A stretch of DNA of 64,000 nt from Pseudomonadota bacterium (GTDB taxonomy: Bacteria; Desulfobacterota; Desulfobulbia; Desulfobulbales; Desulfocapsaceae), in NCBI GenBank assembly GCA_023412495.1, contig JAEYNP010000120.1, positions 124,001-188,000 of the forward strand, in the 5' to 3' direction. The position numbers and the translations under genes are program-made. Below, in pieces: positions 26,288-34,615 of the stretch. Within the stretch, counting starts at the first letter, position 1. Each line of letters begins with the position of its first letter. Under the pieces are notes generated by a model. It did not search any database. It had not been told where the DNA came from and worked only from the letters and a program-made list of their open reading frames with translations.

Positions 26288-27175
26288 ATGCACATCAAGA
26301 AGATCTCCGCCGCGGGCCGTTTCGGGCGACACATACTTTTCATCTGTCTGCTGCTCTTGTTTCTGAATGGCTGCGCTGTCTTTCGCCCTAAGAAGGTGAC
26401 ACCGCCGCCCAGACCCACTGCGGCAAAGCCGGCAGAGGTTTCCGGCAGCCCGCCTGCCGGAAAACGGTTTCCCGTAGCCAAGCCTTTCAGGGAGGAGAGG
26501 TACATCGAGACCGTACCGCCGGTGAAAGAGCGGTCCGTGGTGACCAGGCGCCCGGCCGGAGAGCGTACATCCGAGGCCAGGCAATCGGTCGAAGGGTCTC
26601 GAGCCCTCACCAGCCCTCCTGTTGAACGTGAATATGCGGCGCCCGGATTACCGGGCGAAGAACGTCCTGTAGCGGTGAAGCGGCCCGGTAATCCCGCGGC
26701 ACCTCCGGTCGAGGAACGTCCGGATGCAATCGAGCCACCGATCGAAGAACGTTCGATTATATCGTCCGCGGAGAAACGAGCTGCCGACCCCGAGCCGGCA
26801 GAGGAGTCGCCTGATGAAGAATCTTCTGTCGTGAGCCAGTCCGTGGCGGCTTACAAACCGGTCATCGGCAAGGCGGCTGCCATCTACCGTGAGGCGGAAG
26901 AGGCTATGCAGGCGGAAAACTATTCTTCGGCGGAATTGCTGCTCGAGCGGGCCCTGCGCGTCGAACCCCGCAATGCCCATTACTGGTATACCCTTGGCCT
27001 GGCGAAATTCCGCCAGAAGAAATATCCCCAAGCGGTGCAGTTCTGCCTGAAGGCCGAAAGCCTGGCGGGTTCACAGCCGGGCCTCATGGCCCGCAACCAG
27101 GTGCTGCTGGCCCAGGCGAAAAAGGCGGCGGGGGCGGCAGAAGCCAGAAATCGAAAACCAGAAGATGGCTTATAA
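26288..27175 (+). CDS. Proline-rich lipoprotein with C-terminal TPR
   Basis: A 295-residue predicted lipoprotein. The signal peptide has a hydrophobic core (LFICLLLLFLN) and lipobox FLNGC, with the modified Cys near residue 30. Residues ~40-190 are disordered, with a degenerate ~13-residue repeat built around P-x-E-E-R (GEERPVAVKRP, VEERPDAIEPP, IEERSIIS). Residues ~200-290 form two to three tetratricopeptide helices (AENYSSAELLLERALRVEP, HYWYTLGLAKFRQKKYPQA). This is the design of periplasm-spanning outer-membrane lipoproteins such as LpoA/LpoB-type activators, and it follows a UB2H-containing PBP1B, but homology to Lpo proteins is not evident by eye. Confidence 0.7.
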   Translation: MHIKKISAAGRFGRHILFICLLLLFLNGCAVFRPKKVTPPPRPTAAKPAEVSGSPPAGKRFPVAKPFREERYIETVPPVKERSVVTRRPAGERTSEARQSVEGSRALTSPPVEREYAAPGLPGEERPVAVKRPGNPAAPPVEERPDAIEPPIEERSIISSAEKRAADPEPAEESPDEESSVVSQSVAAYKPVIGKAAAIYREAEEAMQAENYSSAELLLERALRVEPRNAHYWYTLGLAKFRQKKYPQAVQFCLKAESLAGSQPGLMARNQVLLAQAKKAAGAAEARNRKPEDGL

Positions 27176-27220
27176 ATGGTGCCTTCGGCGCAAAAGTGTC
27201 TGGTTTCTGTCTCCTGGTGG

Positions 27221-28498
27221 CTACAGCCGAGACTGAAAGTAGGGCTGCAGGACTTCCGGCAGGCGGATGGTGCCGCCCTCCTGCTGGTAATTTTCCATGA
27301 TTGCAAGCAGGGTCCGGCCGACGGCAAGCCCCGAGCCGTTCAAGGTATGCACCAGTCTGCTCTTCTTCTGGCTCTCGGGCCGGTACCTGATGCCTCCGCG
27401 GCGGGCCTGGAAGTCGAGGAAGTTCGAGCAGGAGGATATCTCCCGGTAGGCGTTCTGTCCGGGTAACCATACCTCGATGTCGTAAGTCTTGCAGGCAGAG
27501 AAGCCGAGGTCTCCGCTGCACAAGGCTACCACCCGGTAGTGCAGGCCGAGGAGCTGCAGGACGCTTTCAGCATCGGAAAGCAGTGACTCCAGTTCCTGAT
27601 CGGAGGTTTCCGGAGTGGTGAATTTGACCAGCTCGACTTTGTCGAACTGATGCTGCCGAATGAGGCCCCTGGTGTCCCGGCCATGGCTGCCTGCCTCGGA
27701 CCTGAAGCAAGGGGTGTAAGCCGTGTACTTGATCGGCAGGTCCTTTTCGCTGATGGTCTCGTCCCGGTGAATGTTGGTTACCGGCACCTCGGCAGTGGGG
27801 ATGAGATAGAGGTCCCAATCCTGGATCTTGAATAGGTCGTCGGCGAATTTCGGCAGCTGGCCGGTGGCCGTCATGGTCGGGGTGTTGACCAGAAAGGGCG
27901 GGAGGATCTCGGTGTAGCCGTGGCGCTCGGTATGCAGGTCGAGCATGAAGTTGATCAGAGCCCGCTCCAGTTTCGAGGCAAATCCTTTCAGGAGGGCAAA
28001 GCGTGCTCCGGAGAGTTTCGCGGCGCGATCGAAATCGATGATATCCAGCTGCTCGCCCAGCTCCCAGTGAGGCTTGGGAGTGAAGTTGAAAGCGGGTTTC
28101 TCCCCCCACTTCTTGATCTCGACGTTGTCTGCCTCGTCCTTGCCAATCGGCACGGTGTCATGACAGAGGTTGGGGATGGTCATGACGATCTTCTGCAGAT
28201 TTTCCTCGATGGCGCCAAGATCGCCGTCCAGCTCTTTGATCCGCTGGTTGGTCTCACGCATCTCCACGATCAGGGGCTCTGCCTGCAGCTTCTCCTCGAT
28301 GGAACCCTTTTTCAGCACGGCGATCCGGTCGGAGACCGTGTTGCGCTTGTTTTTCAGGCCTTCCACCTCGGCAAGGACGGCCAGCCGCTTCCTGTCCAGG
28401 GCGGCGAATTCGTCGATCACGGCGATATCCATGCCGCGGCGGTGGCACTTCTCTTTGACCAGCTCCAGGTTTTCTCGTATGAATCGTAACTCAAGCAT
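27221..28498 (-). CDS. serS: Seryl-tRNA synthetase
   Basis: A 425-residue class II synthetase charging tRNA-Ser. The N-terminal ~110 residues are the antiparallel coiled-coil arm. Class II motifs are visible: [15 protein letters not shown], the motif 2 loop [17 protein letters not shown] and motif 3 [20 protein letters not shown]. The length and order are standard. It is convergent with the TPR lipoprotein gene and divergent from tatC. Confidence 0.97.
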   Translation of the reverse strand: MLELRFIRENLELVKEKCHRRGMDIAVIDEFAALDRKRLAVLAEVEGLKNKRNTVSDRIAVLKKGSIEEKLQAEPLIVEMRETNQRIKELDGDLGAIEENLQKIVMTIPNLCHDTVPIGKDEADNVEIKKWGEKPAFNFTPKPHWELGEQLDIIDFDRAAKLSGARFALLKGFASKLERALINFMLDLHTERHGYTEILPPFLVNTPTMTATGQLPKFADDLFKIQDWDLYLIPTAEVPVTNIHRDETISEKDLPIKYTAYTPCFRSEAGSHGRDTRGLIRQHQFDKVELVKFTTPETSDQELESLLSDAESVLQLLGLHYRVVALCSGDLGFSACKTYDIEVWLPGQNAYREISSCSNFLDFQARRGGIRYRPESQKKSRLVHTLNGSGLAVGRTLLAIMENYQQEGGTIRLPEVLQPYFQSRL

Positions 28499-28802
28499 GA
28501 CTTTTTATCTGGTTGATTTGAGAGATTAGGGGCCGTTACGAAATAACTGGAACATTCATTCCATTTCGCTACAGCCCCTTATACCCCTTCGAGGGGGTAC
28601 TGAACAGAGTGCCGTTTCCGCAAAGGATATTTTTAAGTAATTTATACAACGGCTTAAAAATAAGATGGTCTTTGTTTAGCACGGCTCTTTGGGGAAAGCA
28701 ACTTCTATCAATTTGCTTTTTAACCATCCTTCTGCTACTTTGTCCGGGATAATCCTGCAGTATGCACAATCCTAGGCAATTCTCGAATCCTTCCTGATAT
28801 CT
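28499..28802. other. Intergenic region between divergent serS and tatC
   Basis: A 304-bp stretch with no supported ORF. It contains a CCCCTTCGAGGGGG hairpin near 28580-28595, which lies in the upstream region of serS. No T-box or other riboswitch is recognisable. Confidence 0.5.
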
Positions 28803-29516
28803 ATGGCGGAACATCCTAAACTTTTCATCTTTATCAACGAATTGCGGAAGTCCTTTCGCAATCTGCTGGTGTCGCTCGTCCTGTGCAGCTTCGCGATTTT
28901 TTTCCTGTCTCCGCAACTGCTGCAGCTGGTGCAGGGGCATCTCGCCGACAAACTGTACTTCTTTACGGTGGCAGAGCCCTTTCTCGCCCATGTGAAGCTG
29001 GCCTTTTTCGCTGCGCTCTACCTGCTGATGCCGTGGCTTACTATCCAGTTGTGGCGTGCGCTGGGCAAGCCGTTCAATGTATCCGGAGGCCAGCTGTTTT
29101 TTTTCATATTTTTCACCTGCCTGCTGTTCTTTGGCGGAACGGTTTTCTGCTATCTGGTGACCCTGCCTTTCGGCATCAATTTTCTGCTCGGCTTCGGCTC
29201 CGAGGAGTTGAAACCGGTAATATCGGTCAGCCGATTCGTCAATTTTGTGACGATCTTCATCCTTGCCTTCGGACTGATCTTCGAACTGCCGATCTTCATG
29301 GTCTTTTCGGTAAAAGTCGGGGCGCTGAAACGCGATTTTTACGAGAAGAACCGGCGTTACGCCCTCTTGTTCATCGCGCTCGTCTCGGCGCTGCTCACGC
29401 CCACGCCGGATATCGTCAACATGCTGCTGATGGGCGGGCCGTTGTATTTGCTCTACGAATCGGGAATCATCATTCTGAAAGTGTTGCGTATCGGCAAGGA
29501 GCAGGAAAAGAGCTAG
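28803..29516 (+). CDS. tatC: TatC-family protein, divergent
   Basis: A 237-residue polytopic protein with six predicted helices and the TatC family pattern: an N-terminal amphipathic FINELRKSF (in place of HLxELRxR), FTVAEPFLAHVKLAF, FILAFGLIFELPIFM and LLTPTPDIVNMLLM. TatC is the receptor of the twin-arginine export pathway. The first cytoplasmic loop normally carries FxxPGLxxxE with a key Glu; here it reads ALGKPFNVSGGQ, lacking PGL and that Glu. No tatA or tatB is adjacent. It may be a second, specialised TatC or a lineage-specific form; fold-level assignment is good, function less so. Confidence 0.8.
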   Translation: MAEHPKLFIFINELRKSFRNLLVSLVLCSFAIFFLSPQLLQLVQGHLADKLYFFTVAEPFLAHVKLAFFAALYLLMPWLTIQLWRALGKPFNVSGGQLFFFIFFTCLLFFGGTVFCYLVTLPFGINFLLGFGSEELKPVISVSRFVNFVTIFILAFGLIFELPIFMVFSVKVGALKRDFYEKNRRYALLFIALVSALLTPTPDIVNMLLMGGPLYLLYESGIIILKVLRIGKEQEKS

Positions 29517-29935
29517 AATTCGGCAAGCGGAATGCCCGCCTCACCCAGCAGGGCGGCGGTGACCCCTATCGTGCCGGAGACGGCGCAGGATGGGCTGCGG
29601 GCCTTGAGAAAGACACCGTTGACGGACTGCTGCCGGGCTATTTTCAAAACTTGCTCAGCCCCGCGGATGAAAGCCTCGGTGACATCGACGCCTGACTTGG
29701 TCAGGACCTTGGCTCTGCCGGCTAGCACCGTTCTGCCGTCGCCGCCGACGATGTCGGCGGCTTCCCTCGGGGTGGGCAAGCCGCCGAGCTGTTCCGGGCA
29801 GACGGGGATCCAGACCGCATGCTGCAGTCGGGTCAGGCACTCGGGATTTTCCTTGGTTGCGCCGTCATACCGGGTGCATAAGCCGACCAGACAACCACTG
29901 ACCAGGTACAGGGGGCGAGTGTCATCATTTTTCAT
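29513..29935 (-). CDS. DUF523 family protein
   Basis: A 140-residue protein of the DUF523 family: YLVSGCLVGLCTRYDG at the N-terminus, VCPEQLGGLPTPRE in the middle and KARSPSCAVSGTIG near the C-terminus. The conserved cysteines suggest metal or cluster binding, but the family has no established reaction that I can assign. Its 3' end overlaps the tatC stop by 4 bp in convergent orientation, and it is divergent from ftsB. Confidence 0.85.
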   Translation of the reverse strand: MKNDDTRPLYLVSGCLVGLCTRYDGATKENPECLTRLQHAVWIPVCPEQLGGLPTPREAADIVGGDGRTVLAGRAKVLTKSGVDVTEAFIRGAEQVLKIARQQSVNGVFLKARSPSCAVSGTIGVTAALLGEAGIPLAEF

Positions 29936-29957
29936 ATCAATCAGTCAGGTGAGTAGA

Positions 29958-30305
29958 TTGTTCACACAAAAACGGCCGAAACCAAAACAGCAGCTTTCAC
30001 CTCTTCAGAAGAGAAGATTTCTGCGGATTTCCGCGGCGTTGGCGGTGTTTGCCGTGCTCTGGGTTCTTTTTGCGCCGGACTCGGGTGTCGTGGCCTTATT
30101 CAAAAAACGCCAGGAACTGCGGAAATTGCAGGAAAAGACGGTCCAGCTCGAAGAGGAGAATAAAAAACTGCAGAACGACATCGACCGCCTGCAGCACGAC
30201 CCGGGTTACCTCGAGGAGGTCGCAAGGAAAGACTACGGTCTCCTCAGGAAAAATGAGCGGGTATTCGATTTCTCCAAGGAAAAGGCGGACAAGGCAGAGG
30301 AATAA
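29958..30305 (+). CDS. ftsB: FtsB/DivIC-type septum formation initiator
   Basis: A 115-residue bitopic division protein: a short basic cytoplasmic tail, one helix (ISAALAVFAVLWVLF, about 27-42) and a periplasmic leucine-zipper-like coiled coil (RQELRKLQEKTVQLEEENKK), then the conserved end YLEEVARKDYGLLRKNERVF. It belongs to the FtsQLB complex. The start TTG 29958 is selected because AGGTGAG lies 4 nt upstream; GTG 29949 is an alternative without a ribosome-binding site. Confidence 0.85.
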   Translation: MFTQKRPKPKQQLSPLQKRRFLRISAALAVFAVLWVLFAPDSGVVALFKKRQELRKLQEKTVQLEEENKKLQNDIDRLQHDPGYLEEVARKDYGLLRKNERVFDFSKEKADKAEE

Positions 30306-30388
30306 CCCAGACGCCGCATCTGCGTTTTTGGCGGAATCACTTTCAGGCAATCAGCTCGAGGCTCACACGGAGCCTCATGTCAGGTCGC

Positions 30389-30607
30389 TCAAGAGAATCC
30401 CCTGTGGCCGCAGCCGGACCCGGCCGAAGAACCGGCGCTCGGCAGGGTAGAGCCGGAGCTCTTGAGAAAACTTCCGGCGGAGATGAGCTTGCTCACCTTG
30501 TCGCTCCCGCATTTGCTGCAGAGCAGTTTATCGCCCGCGGAGCCTGGCGAGGTAAGAACTTCGAAAATATGCCGGCACGCATCGCACCGGTATTCGTAAA
30601 TCGGCAT
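30389..30607 (-). CDS. FmdB-family zinc ribbon protein
   Basis: A 72-residue protein beginning MPIYEYRCDACRHIFEV with a second CxxC in CSKCGSDKVSKL: the FmdB/CxxC_CxxC_SSSS regulatory-type zinc ribbon, followed by a Ser/Gly-rich tail. ATG 30607 has AGGTG 6 nt upstream; the frame can also start at a GTG directly after the previous stop. It follows the two-CW regulator gene on the same strand, so they are probably one transcript. Role unknown; related proteins were described near formamidase genes. Confidence 0.85.
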   Translation of the reverse strand: MPIYEYRCDACRHIFEVLTSPGSAGDKLLCSKCGSDKVSKLISAGSFLKSSGSTLPSAGSSAGSGCGHRGFS

Positions 30608-30616
30608 TTTGGGCAC

Positions 30617-30988
30617 CTACTTCAAAAGGGATGTAAATATTTCGCAACGCTTGCAGATCTCTAGCTTTTCTCTCTGGCAGGCGTCCTGGGTGCAGTCGCA
30701 TTTGGTGCCGCACAAAAACCAGCAGAGGTGACCGCTTTGGAATTCCCAGGCCGGACACTCATCCTTTACCTGACAATTCTTTTTCTGCCAGCAGGGAATC
30801 AGGGAGTCTTTTCTTCCTCGTTGATTGATCAAGAGGAAATAGATGTGCCTTTCGATATGGGTGGGAATCGTCCGCCAGCCTTGTTCATAGCTGTGGATGG
30901 TCTTCAGCGACATACCGAGGAGTTCTGCCAGTTGTTTTTGGGTCTTCCCGAGTTTTTTCCGGGCAAGACTGAATTCTTCCTTGGTCAA
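30617..30988 (-). CDS. Helix-turn-helix regulator with Cys/Trp-rich 'two-CW' domain
   Basis: A 123-residue protein: an N-terminal XRE-type HTH (FSLARKKLGKTQKQLAELLG, then SLKTIHSYEQGWR) and a C-terminal cysteine-rich module with IPCWQKKNC, CPAW and LCWFLCGTKC spacing, finishing with CQREKLEICKRC. This matches what is called a two-CW domain in Desulfobacterota and suggests metal or redox sensing. TTG 30988 is the chosen start because GAGGTG lies 4 nt upstream and the HTH begins at once; longer in-frame versions extend into unlikely sequence. It is followed directly by the FmdB-like gene. Confidence 0.75.
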   Translation of the reverse strand: MTKEEFSLARKKLGKTQKQLAELLGMSLKTIHSYEQGWRTIPTHIERHIYFLLINQRGRKDSLIPCWQKKNCQVKDECPAWEFQSGHLCWFLCGTKCDCTQDACQREKLEICKRCEIFTSLLK

Positions 30989-31214
30989 TGGGCACCTCGT
31001 CGTTCTCGTTGGCAGGAACAGCAGGCCGAAGGTCGCGTCCGGTTTGCTGAATAGTAACCATATGTCCGTTAAATACCAGATTTTGAGCAAAAAGGCTGCC
31101 ATTTTTCCAGAAAATAGAGGAGAAAACATTGTTTCACCGGCCAACCCATGGTTATTATGACGGGTGTTGGGACAACCCGAAAAAGTATGCAAACTTTCGT
31201 GACACTTCTCTCTT

Positions 31215-31721
31215 ATGAAATCCTCTTTCCAGGCGAAGACTGCGACCATTCTTCTGTGTCTTGGCATGTTGGTGTCCGGCTGTGCCAATTTTCTCAAACC
31301 GGAGACGGGGGCCGTCGCCCGGCCTGAAGCGCGTATCGCCCTTCCGGAAACGCGTGTGGAAAAACAGACCTTTTCGGAGGGAGATGTAAAAATCATCTAT
31401 TCACTCTCCGGTGCTGGAGATCCTTTCGACCTCTCCGGCACCCTCATGTTTGACAGAAGTCTGACCGACGCCTTTCCGGTCATCGCCAGGTTTTCGTTGA
31501 AGATGAGTTTTCTGGACGGACAGGGCAGGGTGATAGAGACCATCGATGTCACACCGGTTTTCGGCGCCTTCGGACGGACCCCGGAAAAACGGGATTTCCG
31601 GGTTTCCCGGTCGGCCCCGCCCGGCACCAAGGCGATCGCCTTCAATTACTTCGGAGAGTTCCGAGATAATGCACACGAACACAGCGATTCCTGGGATATC
31701 TACTATTTTCCGTACGACTGA
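31215..31721 (+). CDS. Predicted lipoprotein, unknown function
   Basis: A 168-residue protein with an N-terminal signal (ATILLCLGMLVSGC, lipobox VSGC with Cys near 23). The mature part contains alternating hydrophobic segments (VKIIYSLSGAGDPFDLSGTL, VIARFSLKMSFLDGQGRVI) and ends in an aromatic-rich WDIYYFPYD, suggesting a small beta-sandwich. I do not recognise the family. It has no strong ribosome-binding site and lies upstream of the uracil-DNA glycosylase-like gene with a 61-bp gap. Confidence 0.7.
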   Translation: MKSSFQAKTATILLCLGMLVSGCANFLKPETGAVARPEARIALPETRVEKQTFSEGDVKIIYSLSGAGDPFDLSGTLMFDRSLTDAFPVIARFSLKMSFLDGQGRVIETIDVTPVFGAFGRTPEKRDFRVSRSAPPGTKAIAFNYFGEFRDNAHEHSDSWDIYYFPYD

Positions 31722-31782
31722 CGGGGCTGGTCGAAGAGGATCGGGAGTAGCGGCGAAAGACGAATAGTGAAAAAAGGAAGCA

Positions 31783-32589
31783 ATGCAACAAGATCAAGGT
31801 ACCTTTCTCAAGGGCTTGAAAACCCTGCTGAACTACCATGAGGCGATCGGCATCGATGGCTATCCGCTTAGCAGGGAGATTCAATCATTTCTTCAGTTTA
31901 TGCCGACTCCGGCACAGGAGGCGCTGGTTGCGCCCGGCGGGGAAGCTCATCCTGCCGTTTCCGCCCCCAAAATTCCAAAAGCGGCTGTTCCCCGTCCACT
32001 TGGCGTGAAGCTTGCCGATATCGCCGAGGAGGTCGTCACCTGCCGCGCCTGCGACCTCCATAAACAGCGCATCTATCCGGTGGTCGGTCGGGGACCGGAG
32101 AGCGTACGGCTGATGATCGTCGGCGATTGGTTGAGCGCGGACCAGGAAGGTCGCCTGCCTCCCGGCCATTTGTTCGGCAGCGAGCAGGACCGGATGCTCG
32201 CCAGGATGCTGGCGGCGATCAACCTGCCGGTGGACGAGGTATTCATCACTAACGTCATCAAGTGCGCGGTTCCGGCAAGCGTTCAGCCGCAGGCGGTGCA
32301 TGTGCAGAGCTGCGTCTCCTATCTGCGCAGGCAGATTGCCGTGCTGGCTCCGGAAGCGATTCTGGCCATGGGCATGGTCGCTGCGCGGGTGATCCTCGAG
32401 AAGTCGCAGCCCCTGTCACGACTGCGGGGTCGCTTCCATGACTTTGAAGCGGCGTCGGGACTGCAAATACCCGTGCTTGCCACCTATCATCCCACCTATC
32501 TGCTGCAGAACCCGGAGATGAAGCAGGCGACCTGGTCCGACCTGCAGCTGCTCGCGCGACAACTGGGCTTGGCTCCCCACAGGGGATAG
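31783..32589 (+). CDS. Family 4-like uracil-DNA glycosylase
   Basis: A 268-residue protein with an N-terminal extension of ~80 residues and a type 4 UDG core. Four cysteines that would hold a [4Fe-4S] cluster are seen: TCRACDLHK, NVIKCAVP and VQSCVSYL. The DNA-intercalating HPTYLL motif is intact. Motif A, normally GEGPG/GEAPG, reads GDWLSADQEG, and the following PFVGRAG-type segment reads LPPGHLFGSEQDRML, so substrate or activity may differ. Start ATG 31783 behind AAGGAAG. It would excise uracil from deaminated DNA if active. Confidence 0.8.
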   Translation: MQQDQGTFLKGLKTLLNYHEAIGIDGYPLSREIQSFLQFMPTPAQEALVAPGGEAHPAVSAPKIPKAAVPRPLGVKLADIAEEVVTCRACDLHKQRIYPVVGRGPESVRLMIVGDWLSADQEGRLPPGHLFGSEQDRMLARMLAAINLPVDEVFITNVIKCAVPASVQPQAVHVQSCVSYLRRQIAVLAPEAILAMGMVAARVILEKSQPLSRLRGRFHDFEAASGLQIPVLATYHPTYLLQNPEMKQATWSDLQLLARQLGLAPHRG

Positions 32590-32607
32590 GTACGAAGAGA
32601 GGAATTT

Positions 32608-33018
32608 CTAAAGATCATCCGAAGCCGGGCCTTTCATAAAGATGAGGCCGCGCCGGCCGAGCTGGCGGAAAAAGGCGGTAACGGAGAGTTCCGCCTCCTG
32701 CAGGGTAAGGCCGCTGGCTGTCGCAAACTCCCTGATGATCGTTCCCACATTCTTCCGACCGTCTACCATTTGCCAGACCAGGCTGCCCAGCCGGTCGAGC
32801 TGGAGTTTCCTTGTAGGCGGGGGCAGGTTTTTCCGGTCATAGAAGCGTCTCGCGAGCTGTAGGAAAAACGGCCGGATCTCCAGCGGATACTCGATCAGGA
32901 TGTCGCCTTGGTCGAGCGAATGCCAGTTCGCCGCCGTCGCTCTCTGCGGGACGCAGCGCAACGCCTCAGTGCGGGTCGGTTCAGGTGGTTTCTCCTCCTT
33001 TTTCCTAAACAGTCGCAT
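32608..33018 (-). CDS. PqqD-like protein
   Basis: A 136-residue protein whose C-terminal ~90 residues have the PqqD winged-helix pattern (LDRLGSLVWQMVDGRKNVGTI then EAELSVTAFFRQLGRRGLI). PqqD-like domains present peptides to radical-SAM enzymes, but no such enzyme is nearby. Its start overlaps the end of the preceding gene by 14 bp, so it is the last gene of a coupled three-gene operon. It is convergent with the UDG gene, 18 bp away. The role may be peptide or protein recognition unrelated to PQQ. Confidence 0.7.
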   Translation of the reverse strand: MRLFRKKEEKPPEPTRTEALRCVPQRATAANWHSLDQGDILIEYPLEIRPFFLQLARRFYDRKNLPPPTRKLQLDRLGSLVWQMVDGRKNVGTIIREFATASGLTLQEAELSVTAFFRQLGRRGLIFMKGPASDDL

Positions 33019-33868
33019 AATGTTCGGCGATCTCCTCGAGCAGGCCGGCCGGAAGCGGCCTTGTTCCGCTGAGGATCAGGGAGAGGAGCCGGTTGCAGGC
33101 CGGATCGTGGCAGATCCTTGCCTGTACAAAGGGCCGGTCGCCGCGCAGGCGCAACACCAGGCGGTTGAAAAAATGCGGGATGCGGAAGGCTTCGCAGGTG
33201 TTCGGATCGTCCTCTGCCCGGATCTGCAGGCCGTCGACACCCGCCTGGGCGAGCAGGATCCCGGCCAGCGACTGGTGTTTCAGCCGCTCGTCGGCGGGCG
33301 CCAGACGGGCGGCAGCAAGGTGAAGCTTTCCCGCCCGGAAGGACAGCCTGGTGAGGCCTGCTGCAAAAGAGTAATCGACCAGATCGAACCCCGGCGGCAG
33401 GGAAAGAGAGAAATCCTGGATGCGCCAAAGGTCGTCGTCATGATCGTGGCAGGAGAGGGTCGCAAGGCTCTCGGCGATTGCCCGGCCCACTATCAGCTTG
33501 TCTGGGAAGAGCTGGAAATGAAAGATGGTATGGCACTGGGGGCAGGAAAAGGCTCCGCCCGAGGGAGTTCCATCTTTGCCGGCCGCAAAGGCATGTACCT
33601 GAAACATGGATTCGAGCTGACGCCAGGGTGTGGACCAGTCACTTTGCATTCCGGCCGTTTCGCCCTGCTTGGCCAGGGCCGCCGCGAGTCCCATGGATTC
33701 CCTGGAGGAACCGTCGGATGCTTTGTACCAGCGAAGCTGCAGCAGCGGCTGGAAATCCTCCTCGAGAATCAGGTGGCGGGGCCCAGCCACCCGAGGTTCC
33801 CAGGAGGCGGCGATGGAGAGGCGCACGCCGTTCCAGGCTAAAAATCGCTCGGTTGCTACCATGTTCAT
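33005..33868 (-). CDS. Conserved hypothetical protein with CxxC segments
   Basis: A 287-residue soluble protein I do not recognise. It starts at ATG 33868, overlapping the upstream TGA as ATGA. Features: an N-terminal beta-rich segment (WNGVRLSIAASWEPRV, then RHLILEEDFQPLLQLRW), a CPQCHTIFHF motif near 128 and a C-terminal cluster ICHDPACNRLL. The paired CxxC/HxxxC elements suggest zinc binding. It sits between an exported protein and a PqqD-like protein in a translationally coupled operon, so it may act with the PqqD-like product. Confidence 0.65.
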   Translation of the reverse strand: MNMVATERFLAWNGVRLSIAASWEPRVAGPRHLILEEDFQPLLQLRWYKASDGSSRESMGLAAALAKQGETAGMQSDWSTPWRQLESMFQVHAFAAGKDGTPSGGAFSCPQCHTIFHFQLFPDKLIVGRAIAESLATLSCHDHDDDLWRIQDFSLSLPPGFDLVDYSFAAGLTRLSFRAGKLHLAAARLAPADERLKHQSLAGILLAQAGVDGLQIRAEDDPNTCEAFRIPHFFNRLVLRLRGDRPFVQARICHDPACNRLLSLILSGTRPLPAGLLEEIAEHYATV

Positions 33869-34479
33869 CTGGGAATGAGGTACGACCAGTCGGTTTTCTT
33901 CAGTTCCTCGCGGCGCGCTTCGTCTGTTCCCTGTTGGTGTTGTTTGCACATGTCGACGAAACAGCGCCTTTCTTCGTCTATTTTTTCAGGGAAGGAGAGC
34001 TTGACCATGTTGCCGATGGTTTCGTCGATGTTCTTGCTGTTATGCTGCAGGGAAAGGCTTATCTTGTTGTTGTCGCTGTCGACGAACTGCCATTTCCAGA
34101 TCAGCATGACCCCGAAAGAATCGCCGGCCCAGGAACCGGGGGCGCCGTATTTTTCCCGGAATTTGGCAAGCAGTGTTTCATAGAAGTTTTTGCTTTTATC
34201 TTCGTATTTCATGTCGATTTTCAGGATCTCCCCCTTGTACCGGCAAGAGCCGTAGGAGATTACCCCGTTGCGGAAGCCGTGCCAGTCGGTAACCACCACC
34301 TCTTTCAGAAAATTTGACCGGATGATATCGGGATAAGCGTCAACCCTGCTGCCAAGGGCGATGCCGGCAATTTCGGTGGGGGCCTGTTCCGAGGCAATAA
34401 CCGGGCCGACCGAAATCGTCACTGCCAGACAGCAGAGGATAAGGCGAGGCATGCTGAAGATCTTTGGTGCCATGTTCAT
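33865..34479 (-). CDS. Exported protein of unknown function
   Basis: A 204-residue protein with a Sec signal (LILCCLAVTISVGPVIA, cleavage likely near ASEQA). The mature part starts TEIAGIALGSRVDAYPDI, a pattern seen in small periplasmic proteins that resemble lipoprotein-like domains around short regular strands, then KYEDKSKNFYETLLAKFREKYG and LIWKWQFVDSDNN. I cannot name the family. It is first in the operon with the CxxC protein and the PqqD-like protein. Confidence 0.65.
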   Translation of the reverse strand: MNMAPKIFSMPRLILCCLAVTISVGPVIASEQAPTEIAGIALGSRVDAYPDIIRSNFLKEVVVTDWHGFRNGVISYGSCRYKGEILKIDMKYEDKSKNFYETLLAKFREKYGAPGSWAGDSFGVMLIWKWQFVDSDNNKISLSLQHNSKNIDETIGNMVKLSFPEKIDEERRCFVDMCKQHQQGTDEARREELKKTDWSYLIPR

Positions 34480-34615
34480 CCTTTACGTTCTAAATTCTTG
34501 AAACATTCTCTCCTAAAACTACGCGTCTCCCCGACCCATGTCAAGAATCTCCGACCGGCTGGCTCTTGGTCGTTCGTGGGTTGCTGGAAAGGACAGGCTG
34601 TTCCGAAATCACTGC

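Noticed and set aside
28580..28600. Hairpin upstream of serS as a T-box leader
   Set aside because: It lacks the T-box sequence, specifier loop and terminator, and such leaders are not expected in this kind of organism.
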